A DNA stretch of 5,766 nucleotides from Acidobacteriota bacterium (GTDB lineage Bacteria; Acidobacteriota; Vicinamibacteria; Vicinamibacterales; CAVVIG01): NCBI GenBank assembly GCA_003223775.1, contig QHWK01000414.1, forward strand, positions 1-5,766. Direction: 5' to 3'. Both the position numbers and the translations under genes were made by a program. The number at the start of each line of letters is the position of its first letter. Position 1 is the stretch's first letter. Under the pieces are notes generated by a model. The model did no database searches. It was not told where the DNA came from and saw only the letters and a list, made by a program, of their open reading frames with translations. Positions 1 through 5,766 of the stretch are shown one piece after another.

Positions 1-563
1 CGGCGGTGCTGCTCGATCGGATTCCCGTGGGAGCGCCGCCGCGCGCGTCGCTGCGGTTCGGCGCCGACGGGAAGCTGTATGCGGCGTTCGACACGGGCGG
101 CGACGCGCGCCTTGCCGACGACCCGGCGTCGCTCAACGGGAAGCTGCTGCGCTTGAACGCCGACGGCACGACGCCGCGCGACCAGCGCGCGCCGGCCATT
201 GCCGAAGGACTGATCGCGCCCGCGGGATTCGACTGGGACAGCAGCGGCGGCGCGCTGTGGATCGCCGACGCACGCGAGGCCGGCCGATCGCAGCTGCGCA
301 CAGCCGCCGCGAACCGCCGGTACGCCCTGCCTGCGGAAGCCGCCCCTTCCGCCGTCGCGTTCGTGCGCGGCGATCTCTGGATGGCGTCGGCGGAGAGCGC
401 CCAGGTGCTGCGCGTCAGCTTCGATCCCGAGACGCACACGACGCCCGCGCGCGTCGAGCGCGTGCCGATCGACGTCGACGGCGGCATCCAGGCGCTCGCC
501 GTCGCGTCCGACGGCCGCGTCTATCTCGCGACGCGAACGCGCATCGTCAGCATCCGGAACTGA
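1..563 (+). CDS. PQQ-dependent sugar dehydrogenase (GSDH) family protein, C-terminal part (5' end outside window)
   Basis: The reading frame is open from the first full codon (position 3) to TGA at 561-563, giving about 186 residues with no start of its own; the GTG at position 6 is internal. The stretch RFGADGKLYAAFDTGGDA, followed by DPASLNGKLLRLNADGT, matches the best-conserved blade of the glucose/sorbosone dehydrogenase beta-propeller. A second blade follows (FDWDSSGGALWIADA), then a third (SAVAFVRGDLWMASAESAQVLRV), and a final one (IQALAVASDGRVYLATRTRIVSI) near the C-terminus. Known members bind PQQ and oxidise sugars in the periplasm, but many homologues have no proven activity. The catalytic histidine region and any signal peptide lie upstream of the window, so enzymatic activity cannot be judged. 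The second blade is degenerate compared with classic members (no RNPQGL-type motif), so a non-catalytic propeller is possible. It probably shares a transcript with the phosphatase that starts three bases after its stop. Confidence 0.8.
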   Translation, partial: AVLLDRIPVGAPPRASLRFGADGKLYAAFDTGGDARLADDPASLNGKLLRLNADGTTPRDQRAPAIAEGLIAPAGFDWDSSGGALWIADAREAGRSQLRTAAANRRYALPAEAAPSAVAFVRGDLWMASAESAQVLRVSFDPETHTTPARVERVPIDVDGGIQALAVASDGRVYLATRTRIVSIRN

Positions 564-566
564 TCG

Positions 567-1328
567 ATGCTCACCGTCGTCTCGCGAACGCATCCGGGGA
601 CGGTGCGCGCGATCAACGAGGACTCGACGCTCTGGGAGCCGCACCTTGCCGTCGTCGCGGTCGCCGACGGCATGGGCGGGCACAACGCGGGCGAGGTGGC
701 GTCGCGCCTCGCGCTCGACGCGCTCCGATCCTTTCTCCAGGAAAGCGCCGCGGATCGCGATGTGACGTGGCCGTTCGGGTTCGACACGACGCACTCGGTC
801 GCCGCGAACCGGCTGTCCACCGCGATCAGGATCGCGAACGGCCGCGTCTACCGCTCGGCCGGCGAGCACGCCGAGTACAGCGGCATGGGCACGACCATCG
901 TCGCCGCGATCGTCGACCGATCGCGCCTCGTCTACGCGAGCGTCGGCGACAGCCGGATCTACTCGTTCGACGGCGCGCTGACGGCGATCACGACCGACGA
1001 TTCATGGGTCGAGATGCTCATGAAGGAGTCCGGGCTCGCCGCGGCGGCCTTCGAGCGGCATCCGATGCGCCACGTGCTGACGAGCGTCGTCGGCGCGCGG
1101 CCGGAGCTCGACGTGCGAGTGGACGAACGCGAACTCACCGACGGGCAGACGATCGTGCTGTGCACCGACGGCTTGCACGGCGCGCTGCCGGACCGCGAGC
1201 TCGAGGCGGTGCTGAAGGCCGAGCGCGATCTCGATCGCGCGGCCGCGCGCCTCGTCGACACGGCGGTCCGCCGGGACGGACGGGACAACGTCACCGTGGC
1301 GCTGGCGCGTTACAGCCGGACGGCGTGA
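567..1328 (+). CDS. PP2C-family (PPM) protein Ser/Thr phosphatase
   Basis: This 253-residue protein is a single stand-alone PP2C catalytic domain of the bacterial Stp/PrpC/PstP type, with no membrane segment, so it is expected to act in the cytoplasm removing phosphate from Ser/Thr residues. The conserved motifs appear in order: the RAINED signature (residues 14-19), VADGMGGH (32-39; Asp34 and Gly35 bind metal), GMGTT (106-110), VGDSRIY (126-132), DDSW at the flap (144-147), HVLTSVVGA (169-177), CTDGLHG (199-205, metal Asp201) and GRDN (238-241, metal Asp240). All metal-binding aspartates are present, so it should be active as a Mn/Mg-dependent enzyme. Length is normal for the family (about 240-260). 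ATG 567 is chosen because it lies just before the first beta strand and follows the upstream stop by three bases; a weak GGA sits 8 bases upstream. Bacterial PP2Cs commonly partner with Hanks-type kinases or FHA proteins. None is visible here, so its substrate is unknown. Confidence 0.94.
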   Translation: MLTVVSRTHPGTVRAINEDSTLWEPHLAVVAVADGMGGHNAGEVASRLALDALRSFLQESAADRDVTWPFGFDTTHSVAANRLSTAIRIANGRVYRSAGEHAEYSGMGTTIVAAIVDRSRLVYASVGDSRIYSFDGALTAITTDDSWVEMLMKESGLAAAAFERHPMRHVLTSVVGARPELDVRVDERELTDGQTIVLCTDGLHGALPDRELEAVLKAERDLDRAAARLVDTAVRRDGRDNVTVALARYSRTA

Positions 1329-1437
1329 CCGATACGCCTGCCGCGATCCTGGATCCGATCCTGGATCTGATCCTGGATCTGATCCTGGATCGGATCCAGG
1401 ATGAAAGGGCCGCCCTACATCGACTGCGCAACGCGCT
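1329..1437. other. Convergent intergenic region between PP2C and MBL-fold genes
   Basis: This 109-bp gap separates the phosphatase stop (TGA ending at 1328) from the TAG stop of the minus-strand hydrolase (1438-1440). Besides the 12-bp array it holds a small 5-bp inverted repeat, AGGGC (1406-1410) and GCCCT (1412-1416). Neither structure is followed by a run of T on either strand, so I do not call an intrinsic terminator. No start signals are expected here because both genes end in it. Confidence 0.75.
1345..1402. repeat. 12-bp tandem repeat array made of odd palindromes
   Basis: Four direct copies of GATCCTGGATCN lie end to end (1345-1356, 1357-1368, 1369-1380, 1381-1392; last base C, T, T, G), followed by a partial fifth unit with the centre flipped (GATCCAGGAT, 1393-1402). 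Each unit is an inverted repeat, GATCC and GGATC around one T. The last two units form a perfect 10-bp inverted repeat around G1392 (1382-1391 against 1393-1402). The array holds nine GATC sites with alternating spacing of 7 and 5 bases, and five CCWGG sites. It sits between the ends of two convergent genes and could form a hairpin in either transcript, but no T-tract follows, so a terminator role is only a guess. Confidence 0.93.
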
Positions 1438-2403
1438 CTATCGGCGTTGCGCGTCGTAGCGCTTTTCGGCGCCCGTGCGGCCGTTGGCGATCGTGAAGGA
1501 GCCGTCGGCGCGCGCCGTGAGCTTCAACCAGTGCGCCGTCGACGTGTCGAGGTTCGCGATGCGATCGTCGGCGGCGTTCTGCGCGCCGGCGTTCTGCGAT
1601 CGATGGAGCTGCCATGCGTCCACGCGCGGCGCGAGCGCGCGCAGCGTCGCGAGCGCCTCGGGCGCGCCGCCCTTCGTCGGTCCGTTGTTGACGATCGCCG
1701 CGCGCGGACCGAGCGCCGCGAACAGCGCCGGATCGCCGACGTCGGCGCCGCCGTGATGGGCGACGAGGTAGACATCGACGGGACCGACAAGACTTTTCGG
1801 GCACGCGAGCGCGTACAGCGGCGCGCCGGTGAGATCGCCCACATCGAGAAATCGGAAGCGGCCAAACTGCAGGCGGAAGCCCGTGGAGCGCGGGTTCTCG
1901 TGCGGCTCCTGCGCCGGCGGCGCAACGGCGCTGCACCCTGCAGTCGGCTCGCCCGCGCCGGCGAGCGGCCTCGCGAGGGTCGATCCCGCGGCGCTCACAA
2001 CGATCGCCTCGACGTCCTCGAGCGGCAGCCGCTCGCCCGGCGCAGGCTCGAGGTGGCGCCCTTTCGCGCGAACGGCTGCATAGCGATCGAACGCGGCGAG
2101 CGTGCCGCGTGAGGTCTCCTCGGCCGCCGGCAGCACACGCCCGTGATCGATGAACGTGCCGATCGGCATCAGCTGCGCGAGCTCGACGACGCCGCCGTCG
2201 TGGTCGGCGTGGAAGTGCGTCGTCAGCAGGTAATCGCCCGGACCGGGAAACCCGGTGTCCACGAGCAGCGACTCGCCGCGCGGAGTGACGATCAACGTCG
2301 ACTGCCCACCCTCGACGTCGATGAAGTAGATGTCGACGGTGGTCCGCGCGGCGCGAATCGGTGCCGCCATAATCAAGACGGCGATCAGAACGTTGCGAGC
2401 CAT
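1438..2403 (-). CDS. Exported metallo-beta-lactamase-fold hydrolase, ComEC/Rec2-like type, with shortened N-terminal half
   Basis: With ATG at 2403 the protein has 321 residues. It begins with a likely Sec signal peptide (MARN, hydrophobic VLIAVLIMAAPI, cleavage near residue 18), followed by DIYFIDVEGGQSTLIVTP, typical of secreted MBL-fold proteins related to the ComEC C-terminal domain. Metal-binding motifs: H63-x-H65-x-D67-H68 in TTHFHADHDGG, Asp190 in LDVGDLTG, and His216/His217 in VAHHGG, so the dinuclear metal site looks complete. The C-terminus has the family's NLDTSTAHWLKLTARADGSFTIANGR. The odd point is that DTGFPG (49-54) is followed after two residues by DYLLTTH, whereas in relatives I know about 20 residues carrying a GRDADRI-type helix lie between. 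The substrate is unknown; family members are usually annotated only as MBL-fold hydrolases. Upstream in-frame starts exist (ATG 2415, GTG 2424), but they only lengthen the signal peptide's N-region and would overlap the divergent gene further. Confidence 0.85.
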   Translation of the reverse strand: MARNVLIAVLIMAAPIRAARTTVDIYFIDVEGGQSTLIVTPRGESLLVDTGFPGPGDYLLTTHFHADHDGGVVELAQLMPIGTFIDHGRVLPAAEETSRGTLAAFDRYAAVRAKGRHLEPAPGERLPLEDVEAIVVSAAGSTLARPLAGAGEPTAGCSAVAPPAQEPHENPRSTGFRLQFGRFRFLDVGDLTGAPLYALACPKSLVGPVDVYLVAHHGGADVGDPALFAALGPRAAIVNNGPTKGGAPEALATLRALAPRVDAWQLHRSQNAGAQNAADDRIANLDTSTAHWLKLTARADGSFTIANGRTGAEKRYDAQRR

Positions 2404-3514
2404 GCGTCTAGCCATCGTGGTCACCGGCGGCGTCGATCGATCCGGACGTGAACGCGTCGTGCCCGCGCTGCTCTGGCTCGTCGAACGGCTCGCGCGGCGC
2501 CACGACGTGCACGTGTTCGTCCTCGATTACCTTCGCGCGCCCGCATCGTATCCGCTCCTGGGCGCGACCGTCCACGATCTCGGCCGGGTCGTCGGTCCGC
2601 CGGGGCTGCGGCGCCTGCGCGTGCGCTCCCGCCTGCGGCGCGCGATCGCGGCGCGCGGACCGTTCGACGTGCTGCACGCGTACTGGGGCATGCCGGCCGG
2701 CGTCGCGGCCACCAGCGTCGGCCGCGCGCTCGGCATCCCCGTCGTCCTGACTCTCGACAGCGGCGAGCTCGTCGCGCTGCCCGAGATCGACTACGGGCTG
2801 CAGCGCCGCTGGATCGATCGCCGGGCGATCGCGGCGGCGATCCGCCGCGCCGCGTGCGTGACGGTGGCCACGCAGTTCATGGCGGCGATGCCGGCGCTCG
2901 CCGCCCGCCGCGTGGAGATCGTGCCCATCGGCGTCGAGCCGCGGCTGTTTCCCGACGCGCCGCGCGCCGATGGCCCTCCGTGGCGCCTCCTGCGCGTCGC
3001 GAGCCTCAATCGCGTGAAGGATTACCCGACGCTGCTGCGCGCGGTGGCGGCCATCGTTCGCCGCGTGCCCTCGGCGCGCCTCGACATCGTCGGCGAGGAC
3101 ACGCTCGGCGGCGCCGTGCAGGCCGACGCGCATGCGCTCGGGCTCGATGCGCACGTCGCGTTTCACGGCTTTCAACCCGCCGACGCGCTCGGCGCCTTCT
3201 ATGCGCGCGCCCACGTGCACATCGTCTCGTCGCGTCACGAAGCGGCGAGCGTCGCGATGCTGGAGGCGGCGTGCGCCGGCGTGCCGACGGTAGCGACCCC
3301 CGTCGGCTACGCAGCGGACTGGGCGCCGCAGGGACGCGCCGTCGCCGTGCCGGTCGGCGACGCCGCCGCGCTCGCTTCGGAGGTGGTCCGGCTGATCGAG
3401 GATCCCGCGCGGCGGAACGGAATCGCCGCCGCCGCGCGTGCCTGGACGCTCGTGCACGACGCCGATTGGACCGCGGCCGCATTCGAGCGGATCTACGCCG
3501 AGTCGCGCAATTAA
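2402..3514 (+). CDS. GT4-family (GT-B fold) retaining glycosyltransferase
   Basis: This 370-residue cytoplasmic or membrane-peripheral enzyme would transfer a sugar from a nucleotide-sugar donor, probably onto a lipid-linked or surface glycan. The N-terminal acceptor domain begins with MRLAIVVTGGVDRSGRERVVPALLWLVERL, a classic GT4 first strand and glycine loop (the first 20 residues suffice to see it). HAYWGMPAGVAA (92-103) and LTLDSGEL (116-123) follow. The donor half starts near residue 170 (VEIVPIGVEP) and holds LLRVASLNRVKDY (196-208), LDIVGED (227-233), the HGF loop (255-257) and the E-x7-E signature Glu280-Glu288 in RHEAASVAMLEAA, which contacts the donor. GYAADW (302-307) and VPVGDAAAL (317-324) close the domain. 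Length is normal. ATG 2402 is preferred over an in-frame start at 2330 because the conserved strand begins exactly there. Its ATG shares two bases with the divergent hydrolase ATG, and no clear Shine-Dalgarno precedes it. The convergent flippase suggests surface polysaccharide synthesis; the sugar cannot be deduced. Confidence 0.91.
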   Translation: MRLAIVVTGGVDRSGRERVVPALLWLVERLARRHDVHVFVLDYLRAPASYPLLGATVHDLGRVVGPPGLRRLRVRSRLRRAIAARGPFDVLHAYWGMPAGVAATSVGRALGIPVVLTLDSGELVALPEIDYGLQRRWIDRRAIAAAIRRAACVTVATQFMAAMPALAARRVEIVPIGVEPRLFPDAPRADGPPWRLLRVASLNRVKDYPTLLRAVAAIVRRVPSARLDIVGEDTLGGAVQADAHALGLDAHVAFHGFQPADALGAFYARAHVHIVSSRHEAASVAMLEAACAGVPTVATPVGYAADWAPQGRAVAVPVGDAAALASEVVRLIEDPARRNGIAAAARAWTLVHDADWTAAAFERIYAESRN

Positions 3515-3616
3515 GAATTTGGAATGTGGAACGTGGAATTCGTCGCCAGGCTGTCACGACCGTGATCACGCATTCCACATTCCAAATTCCAAATTCCTAA
3601 TTCCTAATTCCTAAGA
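3515..3616. repeat. AT-rich heptamer repeat cluster forming an inverted repeat between convergent genes
   Basis: Six tandem 7-bp units of the ATTCCNN type run from 3572 to 3613 (ATTCCAC, ATTCCAA twice, ATTCCTA three times). Three units of the opposite orientation lie at 3519-3539 (TTGGAAT, GTGGAAC, GTGGAAT). A perfect 17-bp inverted repeat pairs 3515-3531 with 3573-3589, enclosing a 41-base loop with its own small inverted repeat (TCACG 3554-3558, CGTGA 3561-3565) and the 10-bp palindrome CGTGATCACG (3561-3570). The left arm begins directly after the glycosyltransferase stop codon, and the heptamers end three bases before the flippase stop. Positions 3571-3620 are 30% G+C by hand count, in sharp contrast with the flanks. 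A role in transcript ends of the two convergent genes is plausible but unproven; there is no T-tract. Confidence 0.92.
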
Positions 3617-4894
3617 TTAATTGACGACAGCGAGCGCACGGTTCTTGACGGGCTCGCCGCTCTCCTTGCGTAGCGGCATCAGGATCGCCGCCTCGGCGAG
3701 CGCCGCGCTGATGGCGGCGCCGACGCTTCCGAGCGCCGGAATCAGCGCCGCGCCCGCGGCGCCTTCGAGGACAACGGCGAGCGCGCTCCATCGAACGACG
3801 ACCGATTCGGCGCCCGCGGCGTACAGGAAGATCTTCCGCGCCGAGTTGCTCAGCGACGGGACGAGGCCGATCGCCACCCACATCAGCGACGGCGCGGCGG
3901 GCGCGAACGAAGCGCCGAAGATCAGCCGCATCAACGGCGCGGCGAACAGCAGGCTCACCACGACGGCGCACGCGGCCGCCGCCGCGAGCGCGCGATCGAG
4001 CGTGCGCGACACGCGGCGCGCCTCGGCGCGGTCGCGCGCGTACTCGTGCGACAGCACCGGCAGCGCGCCGGCGAAAATCGCCTGCGGCGTGAGCCGCGCA
4101 ACGCGGCCGACGCGCGACGCCGCCGTGAACCATCCGAGCTCCACCGGCGCGGCGAGATAGCCGAGCATCAGCGGCGCGATGCGCGCCTGCAGGTTCGCGA
4201 CGAGGCCCGACGCCGCAAACGGCAGCGCGCGCCGCAGCGTCGTCACGAGCGCCGCCCGCACCTCGCGCGGCGCCGCGGCGCCGGCGCCGAACACCGGACG
4301 CCAGATCGCGACGGCCGTCAGGATCTGCGCGCCCTGGACGGCAACGGCGACGGCAACCAGCCGCACGATGCCGCCGCCGGCGTGCACCGTCCACCACGAC
4401 GCGGCGACCTGCGCTGCGAGCCACGCGGTCTCCATGCCGAGCACGCGCGGCAGCCAGCGCGGCTGCGATCGCAGCAGCGCGCCGAAGCAGCCGTACGCGG
4501 CGCCGGCGACGCCGAGCAGCGACGCGGCTCGCAGGCCGCGAATCAGTTCGCCGTCGGACGCAAGCCTTGGCGCGGCGACGATGAGGACGAGCGCCAGCGG
4601 AATCGCGAGCGCCAGCCGCCACGCCAGCGACGCGGCGAGCAGCAGCGGCGGCTGCGCTCCCGGACGCGCGCCGTCGCGCGTCAGCAGCACGCCGAAGCCG
4701 AGATCGGCGATGAAGGTCAGCGTCGCCGCCCAGGTCGTGCAGAGAATCCAGCCGCCGAAGCGCGCGGCGCCGAGGCCGCGGCCGAGAACGAGCGTCAACC
4801 CGAAGCCGATCGCCGCGCGCGCGAGGTTCGAGCAGACGAACGCCACGCTCAGCTCCGCGATGCGCGCGAGCGCCGACACTCTGCCTGCCTTCAC
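3617..4894 (-). CDS. Oligosaccharide flippase / polysaccharide export membrane protein (Wzx-like, MOP superfamily)
   Basis: With GTG at 4894 the protein has 425 residues, the usual size for Wzx/RfbX-type flippases, which move lipid-linked oligosaccharides across the inner membrane. The N-terminus is typical: LARIAELSVAFVCSNLARAA, then GFGLTLVLGRGLGAARFGGW (31-49) with its G-x-A-x-F-G motif, and LTFIADLGFGVLLTRD (59-74). Hydrophobic segments follow at about 84-108, 125-142, 155-170, 175-198, 241-250, 303-323, 335-347 and 369-402, consistent with a dozen or so helices. The segment LVANLQARIAPLMLGYLAAP VELGWFTAA (231-259) is the characteristic mid-protein motif of the family. The start GTG overlaps the upstream amidohydrolase stop as GTGA, with GGAG 10 bases before it; a second GTG at 4879, preceded by AAGG, is an alternative that trims five residues. 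The frame stays open upstream to 5407 but is Arg/Ala-rich nonsense there. The transported glycan is unknown; the convergent GT4 enzyme may contribute to it. Confidence 0.87.
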   Translation of the reverse strand: MKAGRVSALARIAELSVAFVCSNLARAAIGFGLTLVLGRGLGAARFGGWILCTTWAATLTFIADLGFGVLLTRDGARPGAQPPLLLAASLAWRLALAIPLALVLIVAAPRLASDGELIRGLRAASLLGVAGAAYGCFGALLRSQPRWLPRVLGMETAWLAAQVAASWWTVHAGGGIVRLVAVAVAVQGAQILTAVAIWRPVFGAGAAAPREVRAALVTTLRRALPFAASGLVANLQARIAPLMLGYLAAPVELGWFTAASRVGRVARLTPQAIFAGALPVLSHEYARDRAEARRVSRTLDRALAAAAACAVVVSLLFAAPLMRLIFGASFAPAAPSLMWVAIGLVPSLSNSARKIFLYAAGAESVVVRWSALAVVLEGAAGAALIPALGSVGAAISAALAEAAILMPLRKESGEPVKNRALAVVN

Positions 4895-4908
4895 GCCGCC
4901 GACACTCC
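4891..4908 (-). promoter_or_regulatory. Ribosome binding site and GTGA stop/start overlap coupling amidohydrolase to flippase
   Basis: Read on the minus strand, GGAG (4908-4905) lies 10 bases before GTG at 4894-4892, and that GTG shares bases with the amidohydrolase TGA (4893-4891) as GTGA. This arrangement is typical of translational coupling and favours 4894 as the flippase start. The competing GTG at 4879 has AAGG (4891-4888) 8 bases upstream, so either may be used. Confidence 0.6.
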
Positions 4909-5766
4909 GGGCTCGACGATCGGACACCCCGCGATCCGCCGCACGAGCCCCGACTCTCCGATCTTCGCCGCATCGTCGACGCGCATCGGCCGCGGCACGA
5001 CGCGTCGCGCCTCGAACACCGGCAGCAGATCGGGATCGGCGACGAGCGGCCGGCCGTCGACGACGACGAGCCGCACGTCGCGCCGCGTCGCGGCGAGCAG
5101 CGTCTCGAGCGGCGCGCTGCCGTTTGCCGCAATCATCGTGAGATCGACGGGCAGCCCGACCGCTATCCTCCCGGCGCGCGGCTGGCGCAGCAGCGACGCG
5201 GCAGTGTGCGTCACCATCGCGAAGAGCTCCTCCGCCGTCACCGGCGCCGTGGCGCGCGCCACGCGAAGCTCGTCGAGCAGATCGCGCGACCCGGTGATGC
5301 GCGAGTCGGTGCCGAGCGCGATCCGCGGTGCGCCGCCGTTGCGATCGAGGAGCGCGCGCACGCTCGGCGTTCTGCCGAAGAGGAAGACGTTCGACGCCGG
5401 GCACCACACCATCCCGGCGCCCGCGCGCGCCACGCGCTGCCAGCCGACGTCGTCGATCGCGACGCCGTGGACCAGCACCGTGTTCGCCTGCAGGCAGCCG
5501 AGCGCCTCGAGGCGCGCCAGTTCACCGCACGCCGCCGCATCCACGCCTTCCGCGAGATGCACCATGAACGGCGCATCGGGCGGCGTCGCGCGCCACCGCG
5601 CGGCGATCTCCCCGCCCGGCTCGCCGCGCGCGCCCGCCGGCTGCCGCTCGAGCTCGAACGAATGCGCCCACCCGTAGCGCCGGACGACGCGAATCGGCAC
5701 CGTGCGCCGCAGCTCCGCGTAGAACGGGTTGTGGTGCGCGACCATCGTGACGCCGGCGAGCAGGTT
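4891..5766 (-). CDS. Amidohydrolase-superfamily metal-dependent hydrolase/deaminase (N-terminus outside window)
   Basis: The frame is open from the right window edge to TGA at 4893-4891, giving 291 residues of a protein whose N-terminus, including the expected H-x-H metal motif, lies outside. The visible part starts with NLLAGVTMVAHHNP, the strand that follows the first metal motif in cytosine deaminase/SsnA/TrzN-like amidohydrolases. Later motifs are in the usual order: a metal-binding His in FMVHLAEG (codon 5557-5559), a second in NTVLVHGVA, WCPASNVFLFGRTPSV, and the catalytic Asp in IALGTDSRITGSRDLLDEL. The C-terminal beta-sandwich follows with GRIAVGLPVDLTMI and VDGRPLVAD. The retained metal and catalytic residues suggest an active enzyme that hydrolyses a C-N bond (deamination or amide hydrolysis) in the cytoplasm. 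The substrate is not deducible, and coupling to a flippase is not a standard pairing for nucleobase deaminases. The ATG at 5745 is internal, since the conserved strand begins before it. Confidence 0.88.
   Translation of the reverse strand, partial: NLLAGVTMVAHHNPFYAELRRTVPIRVVRRYGWAHSFELERQPAGARGEPGGEIAARWRATPPDAPFMVHLAEGVDAAACGELARLEALGCLQANTVLVHGVAIDDVGWQRVARAGAGMVWCPASNVFLFGRTPSVRALLDRNGGAPRIALGTDSRITGSRDLLDELRVARATAPVTAEELFAMVTHTAASLLRQPRAGRIAVGLPVDLTMIAANGSAPLETLLAATRRDVRLVVVDGRPLVADPDLLPVFEARRVVPRPMRVDDAAKIGESGLVRRIAGCPIVEPGVSAA

Noticed and set aside
1345..1402. Possible CRISPR or iteron-type origin
   Set aside because: There are no spacers, units are 12 bp and contiguous, and no replication initiator or cas gene is nearby.
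257..1459. Long plus-strand reading frame that even translates the 12-bp array as DPILDLILDLILD
   Set aside because: It is Arg/Ala-rich with no family resemblance and lies across the GSDH and PP2C genes in another frame, as expected of high-GC shadow frames.
1447..2112. Plus-strand 221-residue frame opposite the MBL-fold gene
   Set aside because: It is an Arg-rich antisense shadow with no start signal or recognisable motif.
2330..2401. Upstream in-frame start for the glycosyltransferase at 2330
   Set aside because: The 24 extra residues precede the conserved GT4 first strand, have no family match, and would overlap the start region and signal peptide of the divergent hydrolase.
3515..3589. 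Classical intrinsic terminator
   Set aside because: The stem is strong, but the loop is 41 bases and no T-tract follows on either strand; kept only as an inverted repeat.
3597..5132. 511-residue minus-strand open frame overlapping the flippase and amidohydrolase
   Set aside because: Its translation is a low-complexity Arg-rich string, while the two overlapped frames show clear family motifs.
4895..5407. N-terminal extension of the flippase frame up to 5407
   Set aside because: The extra residues are Arg/Ala-rich and antiparallel in phase to the well-conserved amidohydrolase; flippase homology begins only after 4894.
4046..5677. Plus-strand frames of 300-540 residues opposite the flippase/amidohydrolase operon (also 4179-5141)
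   Set aside because: Arg/Ser/Ala-rich antisense shadows of two well-supported genes, with no recognisable domain.

Overview
The window is a high-GC (roughly 70% by eye), densely coded bacterial chromosome fragment. It holds five protein genes, two of them cut by the window edges. Gene content (a secreted metallo-beta-lactamase-fold protein of the ComEC-like type, a GSDH-family protein, a PP2C phosphatase, a GT4 glycosyltransferase, a Wzx-like flippase) together with AT-rich ATTCC heptamer repeats between genes suggests an uncultured soil or sediment bacterium. Acidobacteriota is my best guess. This is inference from family resemblance; there is no rRNA or other taxonomic marker here.

Layout, left to right. 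At 1-563 (+) is the C-terminal part of a PQQ-dependent sugar dehydrogenase (GSDH) family protein. Three bases later, a PP2C-type Ser/Thr phosphatase runs at 567-1328 (+). A short convergent intergenic stretch (1329-1437) carries a 12-bp tandem repeat array in which every unit is itself an odd palindrome. On the minus strand, 1438-2403, is an exported metallo-beta-lactamase-fold hydrolase that appears to lack the helix normally found between its DTG strand and its HxHxDH strand. Its ATG overlaps the ATG of the divergent GT4 glycosyltransferase (2402-3514, +) in a shared CATG. The next convergent gap (3515-3616) is almost entirely heptamer repeats folded into an inverted repeat. The right part is a minus-strand operon: an amidohydrolase (5766-4891, N-terminus outside the window) followed, with a GTGA stop/start overlap, by an oligosaccharide flippase of the MOP superfamily (4894-3617).

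How the genes may work together: the glycosyltransferase and the flippase are the only two with an obvious shared theme (building and exporting a cell-surface glycan), and they face each other across the heptamer repeat. The amidohydrolase is tied to the flippase by translational coupling, but its substrate cannot be read from sequence. The phosphatase would reverse Ser/Thr phosphorylation, and no kinase lies in the window. I see no mobile element, tRNA, rRNA, CRISPR array, or convincing new multi-gene defence or biosynthetic system. The points worth a second look are the two repeat structures, the overlapping divergent starts and the shortened MBL fold.
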